DNA from: DASRAU01 sp035638075
GTDB lineage: Bacteria > Acidobacteriota > Polarisedimenticolia > Gp22-AA2
Assembly (NCBI GenBank): GCA_035638075.1
Contig: DASRAU010000026.1
Span: 1 to 64,000, forward strand
DNA length: 64,000 nt
Direction of reading: 5' to 3'
Part shown: piece by piece, positions 16,771 to 25,835 of the stretch
Numbering within the stretch: the first letter of the stretch is position 1
Layout: each line of letters opens with the position of its first letter
The notes under the pieces: generated by a model
What the model was told of the DNA's origin: nothing
Database searches by the model: none
Seen by the model: the letters and a program-made list of their open reading frames with translations, nothing else
Made by a program: the position numbers and the translations under genes

Positions 16771-17214
16771 ATGCGAGTCGTCCTGCGTGAGGACATCGAC
16801 AAGCTCGGGCGCCGCGGCGAGGTGCACGAGGTGGCCGCGGGCTATGCCCGCAATTTCCTGCTGCCGAAGGGGAAGGCGCTGGCCGCCACCGACGGCAACA
16901 TGAAGCGCGTCGAGCAGGAGCGCCGCCGCTACGCCGTGCTCCAGGCGAAGGAGAAGGAGGACGCCGCCGCGGTCGGTCGCCGGATCGCCGGGGTCTCCTG
17001 CACCATCGTCCGCAAGGTCGGCGAGAACGATCAGCTCTACGGCTCGGTCACCGCGTCCGACATCGCGGAATATCTCGCCAAGGAGGGTGTGGAGATCGAC
17101 AAGCGCCGCATCCTCCTCGAGGAGCCGATCAAGGCGCTCGGCATCTACACGGTGCCGGTGAAGCTGCACGCCGACGTCCAGGGGGAGGTCCGCGTCTGGG
17201 TGGTCAAGGAATAG
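16771..17214 (+). CDS. rplI: 50S ribosomal protein L9
   Basis: 147 aa, full length. N-terminal domain MRVVLREDIDKLGRRGEVHEV and GYARNFLLPKGKA bind 23S rRNA; the long connecting helix (~40-75) and C-terminal domain follow. A GTG three bases earlier (16768) is in frame, but GGAGG six bases before the ATG at 16771 fits that codon. Translation ends 1 base before the next GTG. Confidence 0.96.
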   Translation: MRVVLREDIDKLGRRGEVHEVAAGYARNFLLPKGKALAATDGNMKRVEQERRRYAVLQAKEKEDAAAVGRRIAGVSCTIVRKVGENDQLYGSVTASDIAEYLAKEGVEIDKRRILLEEPIKALGIYTVPVKLHADVQGEVRVWVVKE

Positions 17215-17215
17215 C

Positions 17216-17731
17216 GTGGACGAACCGGTTCCCGCGTCCCATCCGGAGCCTGCCGAGCGCTCGGCCCCCATCGAGCCTTCGGAACCCGCCGAACGCCCGC
17301 GCCGCAACGCCCTGCTTCCCTGCGTCCTGGCCTGGGCCCTTCCGGGCCTCGGCCACCTGAGCCTCGGGCGCACCGCCCGGGCCGTCGCCTTCTTCGTCGT
17401 CGTGACGGCGACGTTCGGCCTGGGCCTCGCGTCCGGAGGCACCGCCTCGGTCGTCGATCCGCAGCAGCCGCTGTCGTACCTCGCGACCTTCGACAACCTG
17501 GCGCTCGGGCCGCTCGATCTCGTCGGCCGCAGCGTGTCGCTCGGCGGGCTCGTGTACCGGCTTCCCGAGGAAGAGTCGAACCCGCAGCGCCAGGCGGTGA
17601 TGAACCGCATGCGCGACCGGGTCCGCCTGCCGACCTACGAGTACGGCAGCACGTTCCTCCTGACCGCGGGGCTGATGAACATCCTGCTCATCCTCGACGC
17701 CTTCGACATCGCCCGCGGACGCAAGGACTGA
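17216..17731 (+). CDS. Predicted membrane protein (DUF6677-like)
   Basis: 171 aa. A Pro/Glu-rich N-terminus (~1-35) precedes a helix LLPCVLAWALPGLGHLSLGR, a second helix AVAFFVVVTATFGLGLA, and a last one near MNILLILDAFDIARGRKD. The ALPGLGHLSLGR turn resembles short TM2/DUF6677-type proteins. Between the helices is a ~80-residue extracytoplasmic or cytosolic loop. GTG start 1 base after rplI. No function can be assigned; it likely forms a unit with the next two genes. Confidence 0.6.
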   Translation: MDEPVPASHPEPAERSAPIEPSEPAERPRRNALLPCVLAWALPGLGHLSLGRTARAVAFFVVVTATFGLGLASGGTASVVDPQQPLSYLATFDNLALGPLDLVGRSVSLGGLVYRLPEEESNPQRQAVMNRMRDRVRLPTYEYGSTFLLTAGLMNILLILDAFDIARGRKD

Positions 17732-17736
17732 CCCCG

Positions 17737-17919
17737 GTGATCCCGAGCCACGTCCTCAACATGGTGGTGTTCGCGGGCCTGGTGGCGGTCTTCTTCGCCT
17801 TCCTGACCCAGAACAAGGCCCGCGATCGCGCCCGCGTCATCGTCGTGCTGGGAGGAGCGATGGTCGTCCTGTCGCTCATCGTCGCGTACGTGATGTACCC
17901 CTTCCCGCTCGCCCGGTGA
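17737..17919 (+). CDS. Small two-helix membrane protein
   Basis: 60 aa, GTG start. Two hydrophobic helices (VVFAGLVAVFFAFLT and VIVVLGGAMVVLSLIVAYVM) joined by a basic turn NKARDRAR. Its last codon overlaps the start of the VanZ-like gene. Nothing else is recognisable; tight packing between expressed genes supports it being real. Confidence 0.55.
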   Translation: MIPSHVLNMVVFAGLVAVFFAFLTQNKARDRARVIVVLGGAMVVLSLIVAYVMYPFPLAR

Positions 17920-18329
17920 ACGGGAGAGGTCCCTCTCCCGGCCTCGGCCGCCGGGTCGTCACTTGGGGACCGGCGATCCTGTACCTCGGGGTCATCTACT
18001 ACGTCTCGTCCCAGCCCCAGGTCGGCTGGGCGACGCCTTATCCCGACAAGCTGCTGCACGTCTCCGAATACCTGGTGCTGTCGGTGCTCCTGGCGCGCGC
18101 GCTCAACAACGGCATCCGCCGGCCGGTGCCGATGGCGCGGCTCCTGCTGGCGTGGGGACTGTGCGCCGGTTATGCCGTCACCGATGAGATCCACCAGATC
18201 TTCGTACCCGGGCGCAGCCCGGATGTGCGCGACGCGCTCGGCGACGCCTGCGGCGCCGCGCTCGGCCTTCTGATGCTGCAGGCGGCACAGGCGGCGTGGC
18301 TGAAGCCGCGCACGAGGGAGGTCCAGTGA
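17916..18329 (+). CDS. VanZ-family membrane protein
   Basis: 137 aa with three to four hydrophobic helices. The family signature DEIHQIFVPGRSPDVRDALGD is complete, preceded by YPDKLLHVSEYLVLSVLLA. VanZ proteins are integral membrane proteins of mostly unknown role, one linked to low-level teicoplanin resistance. GTG start overlaps the previous TGA, and its TGA overlaps the next GTG, so it is probably co-translated with both. Confidence 0.8.
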   Translation: MNGRGPSPGLGRRVVTWGPAILYLGVIYYVSSQPQVGWATPYPDKLLHVSEYLVLSVLLARALNNGIRRPVPMARLLLAWGLCAGYAVTDEIHQIFVPGRSPDVRDALGDACGAALGLLMLQAAQAAWLKPRTREVQ

Positions 18330-19363
18330 TCCGCATCGCGGTGATCCCGGGGGACGGCATCGGAGTCGAGGTGACGCGCGAGGCGACGGAGACGCTGCGC
18401 GCCGCCGCCGGGAGCGCCCTCGCGTTCGAGGAGTTTCCCTACGGCGCCGACCACTTCCTGCGCACGGGCGAAACGCTCCCGCAGGCGGGATTCGACAGGC
18501 TCCGGACCTTCGACGCGATCCTGCTCGGCGCGGTCGGCGATCCCCGCGTCCCGGACAATCGGCATGCGGCCGACATCCTGCTGGGACTCCGGTTCCGCCT
18601 CGACCTCTACGTCAACCACCGCCCGGTGCGGCTGCTCGACGAGCGCCTCTGCCCGCTCAAGGGGCGCAAGGCCGAGGACGTGGACTTCGTCATCTTCCGC
18701 GAGAACACCGAAGGGCTCTACGCCGGCGTCGGCGGCTTCTTCAAGAAGGGGATGCCCGACGAGGTCGCGACCCAGGAGGACATCAACACCCGCAAGGGGG
18801 TGGAGCGCATCCTCCGGCACGCCCTGGAGTGGGCCCGGGCCCACGGGAAGCAGCGCGTCCTGATGTCCGACAAGAGCAACGCGCTGACCTACGGCCACGA
18901 CCTGTGGCAGCGCGTCTGGCGCGAGCTGGCGGCGGAGTACAAGGACCTCGAGACCTCGCACATGTACGTGGACGCCCTGGCGATGCAGCTGGTCAAGGAT
19001 CCGTCCAACTTCGAAGTCATCGTCGCCTGCAACATGTTCGGCGACATCCTCAGCGACCTCGGCGCGCAGATCCAGGGAGGACTGGGCCTCGCCGCCTCGG
19101 CCAACCTGCACCCCGGCCGCATCGGCCTGTTCGAGCCGGTGCACGGATCCGCCCCGAAGTTCGCCGGACAGAACATTGCCAACCCCATCGGGGCGATCCT
19201 CAGCGCGGCGATGCTGCTCGACACCGCCGGCCGCACCGACGAGGCCCGCGCCATCGAGAACGCCGTGGCGGGAGCGGTGCGCGACGGAAAGACGACGAAG
19301 GATCTCGGCGGGAAGCTCTCGACCACGCAGATGGGCGACGAGATTCGGCGGCGCCTCAAGTAG
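18326..19363 (+). CDS. Isocitrate/isopropylmalate dehydrogenase-family enzyme
   Basis: 345-aa beta-decarboxylating dehydrogenase. IAVIPGDGIGVEV opens the fold; LRFRLDLYVNHRPVRL carries the substrate-binding Arg residues; FRENTEGLYAGVGG, a catalytic Lys in DKSNAL, and the metal-binding Asp run NMFGDILSDLGAQ are present, with the nucleotide loop VHGSAPKFAGQNIANP (His-Gly-Ser-Ala, typical of NAD use). LLGAVGDPRVPD resembles actinobacterial-type LeuB and tartrate dehydrogenase rather than TCA-cycle ICDH. No other leu genes adjoin, so 3-isopropylmalate, tartrate and related acids all remain possible. GTG start after GGGAGG. Confidence 0.82.
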   Translation: MIRIAVIPGDGIGVEVTREATETLRAAAGSALAFEEFPYGADHFLRTGETLPQAGFDRLRTFDAILLGAVGDPRVPDNRHAADILLGLRFRLDLYVNHRPVRLLDERLCPLKGRKAEDVDFVIFRENTEGLYAGVGGFFKKGMPDEVATQEDINTRKGVERILRHALEWARAHGKQRVLMSDKSNALTYGHDLWQRVWRELAAEYKDLETSHMYVDALAMQLVKDPSNFEVIVACNMFGDILSDLGAQIQGGLGLAASANLHPGRIGLFEPVHGSAPKFAGQNIANPIGAILSAAMLLDTAGRTDEARAIENAVAGAVRDGKTTKDLGGKLSTTQMGDEIRRRLK

Positions 19364-19397
19364 TCGGCTCAAAACCCTCGTCTCTCAGTCGGGCGGG

Positions 19398-19416
19398 CCA
19401 CCGGCTTCGCCGGTGG
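19398..19416. terminator. Hairpin between convergent genes
   Basis: CCACCGGC-TTC-GCCGGTGG, an 8-bp stem, lies 35 bp past the dehydrogenase stop and in the 3' region of the leftward PQQ gene. It fits a bidirectional terminator; there is only a short T-tract (CCTTT) after it. The rest of 19417-19557 shows nothing I can name. Confidence 0.5.
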
Positions 19417-19557
19417 GTCCTTTGGCCCTCCTTCCGAGAGGACCCCGCCGGCCTGCTTCACGTTCCCGCCGCGATTTCACGAGGTCCTTCCCGACTGCGC
19501 TCACGTCTGATCTCTTCGCGCTTCTGAGCGCTCGAGGCTTGCGCATGCTCGTGTCGG

Positions 19558-20916
19558 TTACCGGTGCGAGCCGCTTTCGGTCGGAGGGGGCGGGGGGGCC
19601 GGAGACGGGGGAACGATCGGCGGTTCGGGGATGGTGTCGGGTGGTGCCGTTCCGGGTGCGGCCGCACCAGGGGCGATCGTTCCGGGTGTGCCGGATGAGG
19701 GCGTCGTGGCTCCGGGCTTGTCGGGGCCGGGCTTCGAGGGTTCTTTTTCCGCGGGGGGAGCGTCGACGATGTTCAACGCGACGAGGTGGCCGGTCTCGCG
19801 GCCCCAGCCGAGCGTGACGCGATCGGCGGCCCAGGTTGGGGCGGTGGTGAACCATTCGCCGTGCTCGTTCAGCTCGTAGCGGCCCGCGACGGCCAGCCTC
19901 GGGAACTCCAGGCCGACGAGCGCCGCGGCGGTGTACGGGGCGACGAAGAGGCGGCCTTCGCCTTCCGCGGCATCCTGCGCGAGCCGGTGATCGAGATGGG
20001 CGCGTCCGGCGAGATGGCCATTGTGGGCGACGAGCAGGTAGATGTCCGTGTCGTAGCAGAGCGCATACAGGAACTCGCCGCGCGCCACGAGGCGGGCGCT
20101 GACGCGGGATCCGACGCGCTGCGACCACTTCTGTCGGCCGCTCGAAAGCTTCAGTGAGCGGATCGAGCGATCCCCCGCCCCGAGGTAAATCCGATCGCGC
20201 GTGACGAGGGGCGGGCTGGTGATCGCCTGCCCGATGTCGCGCCGCCAGTGGACCTTGAGCGTCGCCGGGTCGACCAGGCGGACCTGTCCCCCTTCGGCGG
20301 CGATCACGGCGGCGAGCGCGTGCTTCGGCCGAGCCTCTTCGGGGGGCATCGGGATCGACTCGAGCGCAAGGCGGCCCGTCACCCTCCCGTCCCGGGCGTC
20401 GATGGAGACGACCTCGGGGGTCCGGGTCGTCTGCAGCACGGATCCCCAGAGAAGCACGGCGGGACCCGCCGGCAATCCGCCGAGATCGGCGCTCCAGAGC
20501 GCCCGACCGTCGGAAGCGGCGAAGGCGCGAAGCTTGCCGCCGGACGTCGCCTGCAGGATCGCCTCACCCGCGACGGTGGGGCCGGTCGATGCCGCGTCCT
20601 CGAGATCGACGTGCCAGCGCTCGGTTCCCGACTTCGGATCGAGGACGACCAGGTGACCCGCGACGTCGGTTCCCGCGAGCAAGGCATCGGAGGCGGCGAG
20701 ATCCCCCGCCAGGGGCGCGGTGAATCCGGCGAAGCTCCAGGCGGGCTCGAAGCGGATCGGCTTGTCGGGCTTCAGCGGCTTGGCGGCGATCTCGGGATCG
20801 ATCGGCAGGCCGGTGAAGACCGACTTGGAGTCGCGCGCCGCGGCGGGCATCGCACCCATGACGAGAGCGAGGACGGCCGCCGCGGGGAGGATCCGATCGC
20901 GCAGGGACTTGGGCAT
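19558..20916 (-). CDS. Exported PQQ-like beta-propeller protein
   Basis: 452 aa. Signal peptide (~1-28, ending PAAA-RD), then WD/PQQ-type blades with the signature of a Trp at the blade end: GHLVVLDPKSGTERWHVDL, LRAFAASDGRALWSADLGG, IRSLKLSSGRQKWSQRV. Such BamB-like propellers scaffold or sense in the periplasm. The C-terminal ~75 residues are a Pro-rich low-complexity tail. Two upstream ATGs are possible (20961, 20928), but the -10 box TATAAT covers 20927-20932, so I chose 20916. Confidence 0.75.
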   Translation of the reverse strand: MPKSLRDRILPAAAVLALVMGAMPAAARDSKSVFTGLPIDPEIAAKPLKPDKPIRFEPAWSFAGFTAPLAGDLAASDALLAGTDVAGHLVVLDPKSGTERWHVDLEDAASTGPTVAGEAILQATSGGKLRAFAASDGRALWSADLGGLPAGPAVLLWGSVLQTTRTPEVVSIDARDGRVTGRLALESIPMPPEEARPKHALAAVIAAEGGQVRLVDPATLKVHWRRDIGQAITSPPLVTRDRIYLGAGDRSIRSLKLSSGRQKWSQRVGSRVSARLVARGEFLYALCYDTDIYLLVAHNGHLAGRAHLDHRLAQDAAEGEGRLFVAPYTAAALVGLEFPRLAVAGRYELNEHGEWFTTAPTWAADRVTLGWGRETGHLVALNIVDAPPAEKEPSKPGPDKPGATTPSSGTPGTIAPGAAAPGTAPPDTIPEPPIVPPSPAPPPPPTESGSHR

Positions 20917-20926
20917 CGCGGCCTTC

Positions 20927-20932
20927 ATTATA
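20927..20932 (-). promoter_or_regulatory. -10 box of the propeller gene
   Basis: A perfect TATAAT on the minus strand 10 bases before the ATG at 20916, overlapping the alternative ATG at 20928. No clear -35. Confidence 0.55.
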
Positions 20933-20997
20933 GAGGCGCGCGCCGACCCGGGCCGCAGCACCAGCCTCCGCCCTGAGGGAACGGACCTGCGCTGTGC

Positions 20998-21003
20998 TAT
21001 TCT
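20998..21003 (+). promoter_or_regulatory. -10 box of hisS
   Basis: TATTCT ~46 bases before the GTG of hisS, back to back with the leftward TATAAT at 20927. No clear -35. Confidence 0.4.
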
Positions 21004-21049
21004 CCGGCGCTCCCACGCCGTCCGAAAGGGAATCCAGGTCTTTCACGCC

Positions 21050-22309
21050 GTGATCGAAGCCGTCAAGGGAACGCGCGACATCCTGCCCGACGAGGCGGGA
21101 CGCTGGCAGTTCGTCGAGACGCAGGCCCGCGAGGTCTTCGGCCTGTACGGCTTCCGCGAGATCCGCACGCCGATCTTCGAGTCCACCGAGCTGTTCGCGC
21201 GCGGCGTCGGCGAAGGGACGGACATCGTCGCCAAGGAGATGTACACCTTCCTCGATCGCAAGGGGCGATCCCTGACGCTGCGTCCCGAGAACACGGCTCC
21301 GGTGGCCCGCGCCTACCTCGAGCACGGCCTGCAGCGCGGCTCCGACCTGACGCGCCTCTACTACATCGGCCCGATGTTCCGCTACGAGCGGCCGCAGAAG
21401 GGTCGCATGCGCCAGTTCTCACAGATCGGGGTCGAGGCCCTCGGCAGCGAGCACCCCGCCGTGGACGCCGAGACGCTGCAGATGCTGGCGGTCTTCCTCG
21501 AGAGGCTGGGGCTCGGCGCGAGCGTGCTCCTGCTCAACTCCGTCGGCTGCGAGAACTGCCGGCCGGCGTACCGCGAGACGCTCCGCCGTGAGCTCGAGCC
21601 GTTCCGCGACCGCCTCGACGCCGACTGCCAGCGCCGCCTCGACACCAACCCGCTGCGCGTCTTCGACTGCAAGGTGCCCGCGGACCAGGCGCTCATCGCC
21701 GAGCACGCGAGCCCGATCCTCGAGCACCTGTGCGCCGACTGCCGCCGTCATCTCGACGGCGTGCGCGCGCACCTCGAGCGCCTCGGCGTGACGTACACCA
21801 TGGAGCCGCGCCTGGTGCGCGGCCTGGACTACTACCGGCGCACGACCTTCGAAGTGACGCTTCCGACGCTCGGGGCGCAGAGCGCGCTCCTGGGAGGCGG
21901 CCGCTACGACGGCCTCGTGCAGGAGCTGGGCGGTCCGCCGGTCCCCGGGTTCGGGTTCGCGGTGGGAGAGGATCGGCTGGTGATGAGCCTGCCGGACAAG
22001 ACTGCGGTCGACCCGACCCCGGACGCCGTCGCGGTGATCCTCGGGGAAGAAGGGGTCGGTCCGGCCCTGGCGGCGGCGCGCGCGCTGCGCGCCGCCGGGA
22101 TGAGCGTCGTGGTCGAGCCCTTTCCGGATCGCAGCGCGAAGGCGCAGCTGCGGCGCGCCAACGACCTGAAGGCGAAGACCGCGCTCCTGCTCGGCGGGAG
22201 CGAAGCGGCCGGCGGCACGGTCACCGTCAAGCGGCTCGCGGACGGGCTGCAGAAGACCGTCGCGGCGAAGGATGTGGTCGCGACCTTGCGGGAGATGCTG
22301 CATGTCTGA
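21050..22309 (+). CDS. hisS: Histidyl-tRNA synthetase
   Basis: 419 aa class II synthetase. Motif 1 region (KGTRDILPDEAGRWQFVE), motif 2 FRYERPQKGRMRQFSQIGVE, HisA motif LVRGLDYYRRTTFEV and GGGRYDGLVQELGG are complete, followed by the C-terminal anticodon-binding domain (~325-419). GTG at 21050 is the start because the conserved IEAVKGTRD begins right there and AAAGGGA lies upstream. It overlaps aspS by 8 bp. Confidence 0.96.
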   Translation: MIEAVKGTRDILPDEAGRWQFVETQAREVFGLYGFREIRTPIFESTELFARGVGEGTDIVAKEMYTFLDRKGRSLTLRPENTAPVARAYLEHGLQRGSDLTRLYYIGPMFRYERPQKGRMRQFSQIGVEALGSEHPAVDAETLQMLAVFLERLGLGASVLLLNSVGCENCRPAYRETLRRELEPFRDRLDADCQRRLDTNPLRVFDCKVPADQALIAEHASPILEHLCADCRRHLDGVRAHLERLGVTYTMEPRLVRGLDYYRRTTFEVTLPTLGAQSALLGGGRYDGLVQELGGPPVPGFGFAVGEDRLVMSLPDKTAVDPTPDAVAVILGEEGVGPALAAARALRAAGMSVVVEPFPDRSAKAQLRRANDLKAKTALLLGGSEAAGGTVTVKRLADGLQKTVAAKDVVATLREMLHV

Positions 22310-24098
22310 GCCGACCGTCTGGCAGAGAACCCACTCGTGCGGAGCGCTTCGTCCCACCGACACCGGCGCGGCCGCGGTCCTGCTCGGCTGGGTGGACAGC
22401 ATCCGCGATCACGGGGGCCTGCTCTTCGCCGACCTGCGCGATCGCTACGGCGTCACGCAGGCGGTCTTCCATCCCGAAGCGCAGCCCGAGGCCTTCGCCG
22501 CCGGCAAGGAGCTGAAGCCGGGCTACGTCGTGGCGGTCGCGGGGAAGGTGGTCACGCGCGAGGCGCAGAACGTCAACCACAATCTTCCGACGGGCGGCGT
22601 CGAGGTGCAGGCGTCCCGGGTCGAGGTGCTGAACACCTCCGAGCCGCTGCCGTTCCCGCTCGACGACGACACCCATGCCGCCGAGGAGGTGCGCCTGCGC
22701 TACCGCTTCCTCGACCTGCGGCGCCGCAAGTCGCAGCAGATCTTCGAGACGCGCCACCGCATCCTGATGGCGGTGCGCCGCTATCTCGACGCCCAGTCGT
22801 TCCTCGAGGTGGAGACGCCCATCCTCAACCGCAGCACGCCGGAGGGATCGCGCGAGTATCTCGTGCCGTCGCGCGTCAGCCCCGGCCAGTTCTATTCGCT
22901 GCCGCAATCGCCGCAGCTCTTCAAGCAGCTGCTGATGGTCTCCGGGTTCGACCGCTACTTCCAGATCGCCAAGTGCTTCCGCGACGAGGACTCGCGCGCC
23001 GACCGTCAGCCGGAGTTCACGCAGATCGACATCGAGGTGTCCTTCCCCGAGCGCAACTCCTTCTTCGCCCTCATCGAGGGGCTGATGGAGGAGATCTTCC
23101 GCGCCGCGGGCGTGCCGCTCCAGGGCCCCTACCCGCGCATGAGCTATCGCGAGGCGATGGAGCGCTTCGGCAGCGACAAGCCGGACACGCGCTTCGGCGT
23201 CGAGCTCCAGGACCTCACCGCGCACCTGAAGGACAGCTCCTTCCGCGTCTTCGCCGATGCCGTGAAGCAGGGGGGCGTCATCAAGGGGCTCGTGGTCCCG
23301 GGTGGCGCCGCGTGGGGCCGGCAGCGCATCGACAATCTCGTGGACTCCGCCAAGGGGATGGGATCGAAGGGACTCCTGTGGGTCCGGTCGCAGGGGGGGA
23401 CGCTGCAGTCGCCTCTCCTCAAGCATCTGGGGGAGGAGGGCTGCCGCGGCATCCTGTCGGCTCTCGGCGCCGGTCCCGACGACCTGGTGCTCGTCGTCGC
23501 GGATCGCTTCAAGCCGGCCCTGACCGTCCTCGGCGCGCTGCGCCTGCAGATCGCCCGGGCCGAGAAATGGATCGATCCGGCGAAGCACCACATGCTCTGG
23601 GTGCACGAGTTCCCCCTCTTCGAGCATTCCGACGAGGAGGAGCGGCTGGTCGCCTGCCACCACCCCTTCACCTCGCCCATGGCGGAGGATGTGCCGCTGC
23701 TCGACACGCGGCCGCAGGACGCGCGCGCCCTCGCTTACGACCTGGTCCTCGACGGCAACGAGGTCGGTGGCGGCAGCGTCCGAATCCATCGTGAGCAGGT
23801 GCAGGAGCAGGTCTTCCGATGCCTGGGAATGGATCGCCAGGAATCGGAGGCGCGCTTCGGCTTCCTCCTGTCGGCGCTGCGCATGGGCGCCCCGCCGCAC
23901 GGCGGCATCGCCCTCGGGGTCGATCGCCTGGTGGCGCTCCTGACGTCGTCGGCGTCGATCCGCGACGTCATCGCCTTCCCCAAGACGACGAGCGGCGTGG
24001 ACCTCATGACCGGGGCGCCGGCGCAGGTCCCCGAGAAGCAGCTCAAGGAGCTCCACGTGCGCATCGAGCTGCCCCCGAAGTCCGCGACCCCCGCCTGA
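22302..24098 (+). CDS. aspS: Aspartyl-tRNA synthetase (bacterial type)
   Basis: 598 aa, the length of the bacterial form with its GAD insertion domain. N-terminal OB-fold anticodon domain (~1-110: RTHSCGALR, LGWVDSIRDHGGLLFADLRDR), motif 2 FRDEDSRADRQPEFTQIDIE, insertion (~285-420), and motif 3 GGIALGVDRLVALL. Charges tRNA-Asp; whether it also charges tRNA-Asn cannot be settled here. ATG overlaps the hisS end, giving the common hisS-aspS pair. Confidence 0.96.
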   Translation: MSEPTVWQRTHSCGALRPTDTGAAAVLLGWVDSIRDHGGLLFADLRDRYGVTQAVFHPEAQPEAFAAGKELKPGYVVAVAGKVVTREAQNVNHNLPTGGVEVQASRVEVLNTSEPLPFPLDDDTHAAEEVRLRYRFLDLRRRKSQQIFETRHRILMAVRRYLDAQSFLEVETPILNRSTPEGSREYLVPSRVSPGQFYSLPQSPQLFKQLLMVSGFDRYFQIAKCFRDEDSRADRQPEFTQIDIEVSFPERNSFFALIEGLMEEIFRAAGVPLQGPYPRMSYREAMERFGSDKPDTRFGVELQDLTAHLKDSSFRVFADAVKQGGVIKGLVVPGGAAWGRQRIDNLVDSAKGMGSKGLLWVRSQGGTLQSPLLKHLGEEGCRGILSALGAGPDDLVLVVADRFKPALTVLGALRLQIARAEKWIDPAKHHMLWVHEFPLFEHSDEEERLVACHHPFTSPMAEDVPLLDTRPQDARALAYDLVLDGNEVGGGSVRIHREQVQEQVFRCLGMDRQESEARFGFLLSALRMGAPPHGGIALGVDRLVALLTSSASIRDVIAFPKTTSGVDLMTGAPAQVPEKQLKELHVRIELPPKSATPA

Positions 24099-24179
24099 TG
24101 GTTCTCAGGGAAAATCGGCAAACCGCCCTGCAAACCCCTGCGGCGGCTTCGCTTGCGTGCGCCCGGCCTGCCGGTTTCA

Positions 24180-24208
24180 TTGACAACGGGGGAGGCGGAT
24201 GCTACCTT
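24180..24208 (+). promoter_or_regulatory. Promoter of the phoH-ybeY-era genes
   Basis: TTGACA (24180-24185), 17-bp spacer, TACCTT (24203-24208). It overlaps the upstream in-frame ATG (24199), favouring the TTG at 24232 as the phoH start. Confidence 0.6.
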
Positions 24209-24231
24209 TTCGTTGTTTTCGGAGGGGCCGG

Positions 24232-25275
24232 TTGCGACGCTTTTCCATCCCTGAAGACACTCTCTCCGCCGTCTTCGGTCATTTCGACGAGCATCTCAAG
24301 TCCATCGAAAAGGAGTTGGAGGTCCAGGTCGCGGCCCGCGGCGCCGAGATCAGTGTGTCGGGCGACGCGGAGAAGGAGGCCCTCGCCGCCAACCTGATGA
24401 CCCAGCTCGCCGCCCTCGTCCAGGGTGGAACGCCTCTGAAGAAGGGGGACGTCGAGATCGCCATCCGGCTCCTGCGCGACAACAAATCCGCCCTCCTGAA
24501 GGATTTCTTCGCGGCGGGGCGGCTCAAGACGACCAACGGCCGGTTCGTCTCCCCCAAGAGTCCCAACCAGAAAGCCCTGCTCGACGCCATCCACGATCAC
24601 GACCTGGTCTTCGTCATCGGTCCCGCCGGGACCGGCAAGACCTTCCTCGCGGTCGCGTCGGCGGTCGCGCACCTGGCGGAGAAGAGGGTCGAGCGCATCA
24701 TCCTGGCGCGGCCGGCGGTCGAGGCGGGAGAAAAGCTGGGCTTCCTTCCCGGCGACATGGCGCAGAAGGTGGATCCCTACTTCCGGCCGCTCTGGGACGC
24801 CCTGTACCAGCTGCTGGATCGGGACCGGGCCAACGGGCACGTCGAGCGCGGCACGATCGAAATCGCGCCGCTCGCATTCATGCGCGGCCGGACGCTGGCG
24901 AACTCCTTCGTCATCCTCGACGAGGCGCAGAACACCACGTCCGAGCAGATGAAGATGTTCCTCACCCGGCTCGGCCACAACTCCAAGGCGATCATCACGG
25001 GCGACGTGACCCAGGTCGATCTGCCGCCCGGACGCATCTCGGGGCTGGTGGAGGCGCGCCGCGTCGTCGCCGGCGTCGAGGGCGTGCGGTTCGTCGAGTT
25101 CGACGAGACCGACGTCGTGCGGCACCCGCTCGTGCAGGGAATCGTGCGCGCCTACGAGGCGTATCGCGAAGCGGGCGGAGAGGCCGGGATGGCCGCGGCC
25201 GCGGAGACGCCCGCCGCCGAGCCGGCCGCATTGCCCCGGCGGCGCCGCGCCGCGGGCGATCCCGCGTCCGGCTGA
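24232..25275 (+). CDS. phoH: PhoH-family ATPase
   Basis: 347 aa P-loop protein. An N-terminal KH-like domain (~1-100) is followed by Walker A IGPAGTGKTFLA, ILARPAVEAGEKLGFLPGD, Walker B FVILDEAQNTT and the sensor ITGDVTQVDLP. PhoH/YbeZ acts with YbeY in rRNA processing. Start: the TTG at 24232 has GGAGG six bases upstream and gives MRRFSIPEDTL; the ATG at 24199 is covered by the promoter. The C-terminal ~35 residues are an Ala/Pro/Arg tail. TGATG coupling to ybeY. Confidence 0.92.
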   Translation: MRRFSIPEDTLSAVFGHFDEHLKSIEKELEVQVAARGAEISVSGDAEKEALAANLMTQLAALVQGGTPLKKGDVEIAIRLLRDNKSALLKDFFAAGRLKTTNGRFVSPKSPNQKALLDAIHDHDLVFVIGPAGTGKTFLAVASAVAHLAEKRVERIILARPAVEAGEKLGFLPGDMAQKVDPYFRPLWDALYQLLDRDRANGHVERGTIEIAPLAFMRGRTLANSFVILDEAQNTTSEQMKMFLTRLGHNSKAIITGDVTQVDLPPGRISGLVEARRVVAGVEGVRFVEFDETDVVRHPLVQGIVRAYEAYREAGGEAGMAAAAETPAAEPAALPRRRRAAGDPASG

Positions 25276-25835
25276 TGCCCGCCGGAGCCGGCAGGCGCAC
25301 TGGGGCGGCCCCGGTCGCGTCCCGACAGGTTCCGGTCGAGGTCGTGTCACGCACCGCCGGCGCCGATCGTCATGCCGTTTCGAGCCGGCGCCTCCTGCTC
25401 GGCCTGCGCCGCGCCACCCGGAAATCCGATTGCGGCGTCACCCTGCTCCTCACCGGCGACCGGGAAATCCGCACCCTCAACCGCCGCCACCTGGGACACG
25501 ACCGGACGACCGATGTCCTGTCCTTTCCGGCGCTCGATTCCCTCGAACCGGGCGTTCTGCATCTCGGGGACATCGCCGTGTCGCTGCCGCAGGCGCGCCG
25601 CCAGGCGCGGCGCGCGGGCTGGCCGATCGGCTCCGAGCTGGCGCTCCTCGTGACCCATGGCTACCTGCACCTGCTCGGCCACGATCACGAGACCGATGAC
25701 GGCACCATGCACCGGCTGGAAGCGCGCCTGCTCGAAAGGGTCGCGCGCGTGCGGCTCGACCGGCGCCGCCTGCCCTGGGGCACGGTGCCGGCGCGAGCCG
25801 CAGGCCGTGGATCCCGCGCCGCGGAGCACCGATGA
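25275..25835 (+). CDS. ybeY: Endoribonuclease YbeY
   Basis: 186 aa metal-dependent endoribonuclease for 16S 3' maturation and ribosome quality control. Signature HGYLHLLGHDHE supplies three zinc-binding His residues; NRRHLGHDRTTDVLSFP and GDIAVSLPQA are family motifs. It is longer at both ends than E. coli YbeY, with Arg/Ala-rich extensions. Sits between phoH and era as in many bacteria. Confidence 0.94.
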   Translation: MPAGAGRRTGAAPVASRQVPVEVVSRTAGADRHAVSSRRLLLGLRRATRKSDCGVTLLLTGDREIRTLNRRHLGHDRTTDVLSFPALDSLEPGVLHLGDIAVSLPQARRQARRAGWPIGSELALLVTHGYLHLLGHDHETDDGTMHRLEARLLERVARVRLDRRRLPWGTVPARAAGRGSRAAEHR

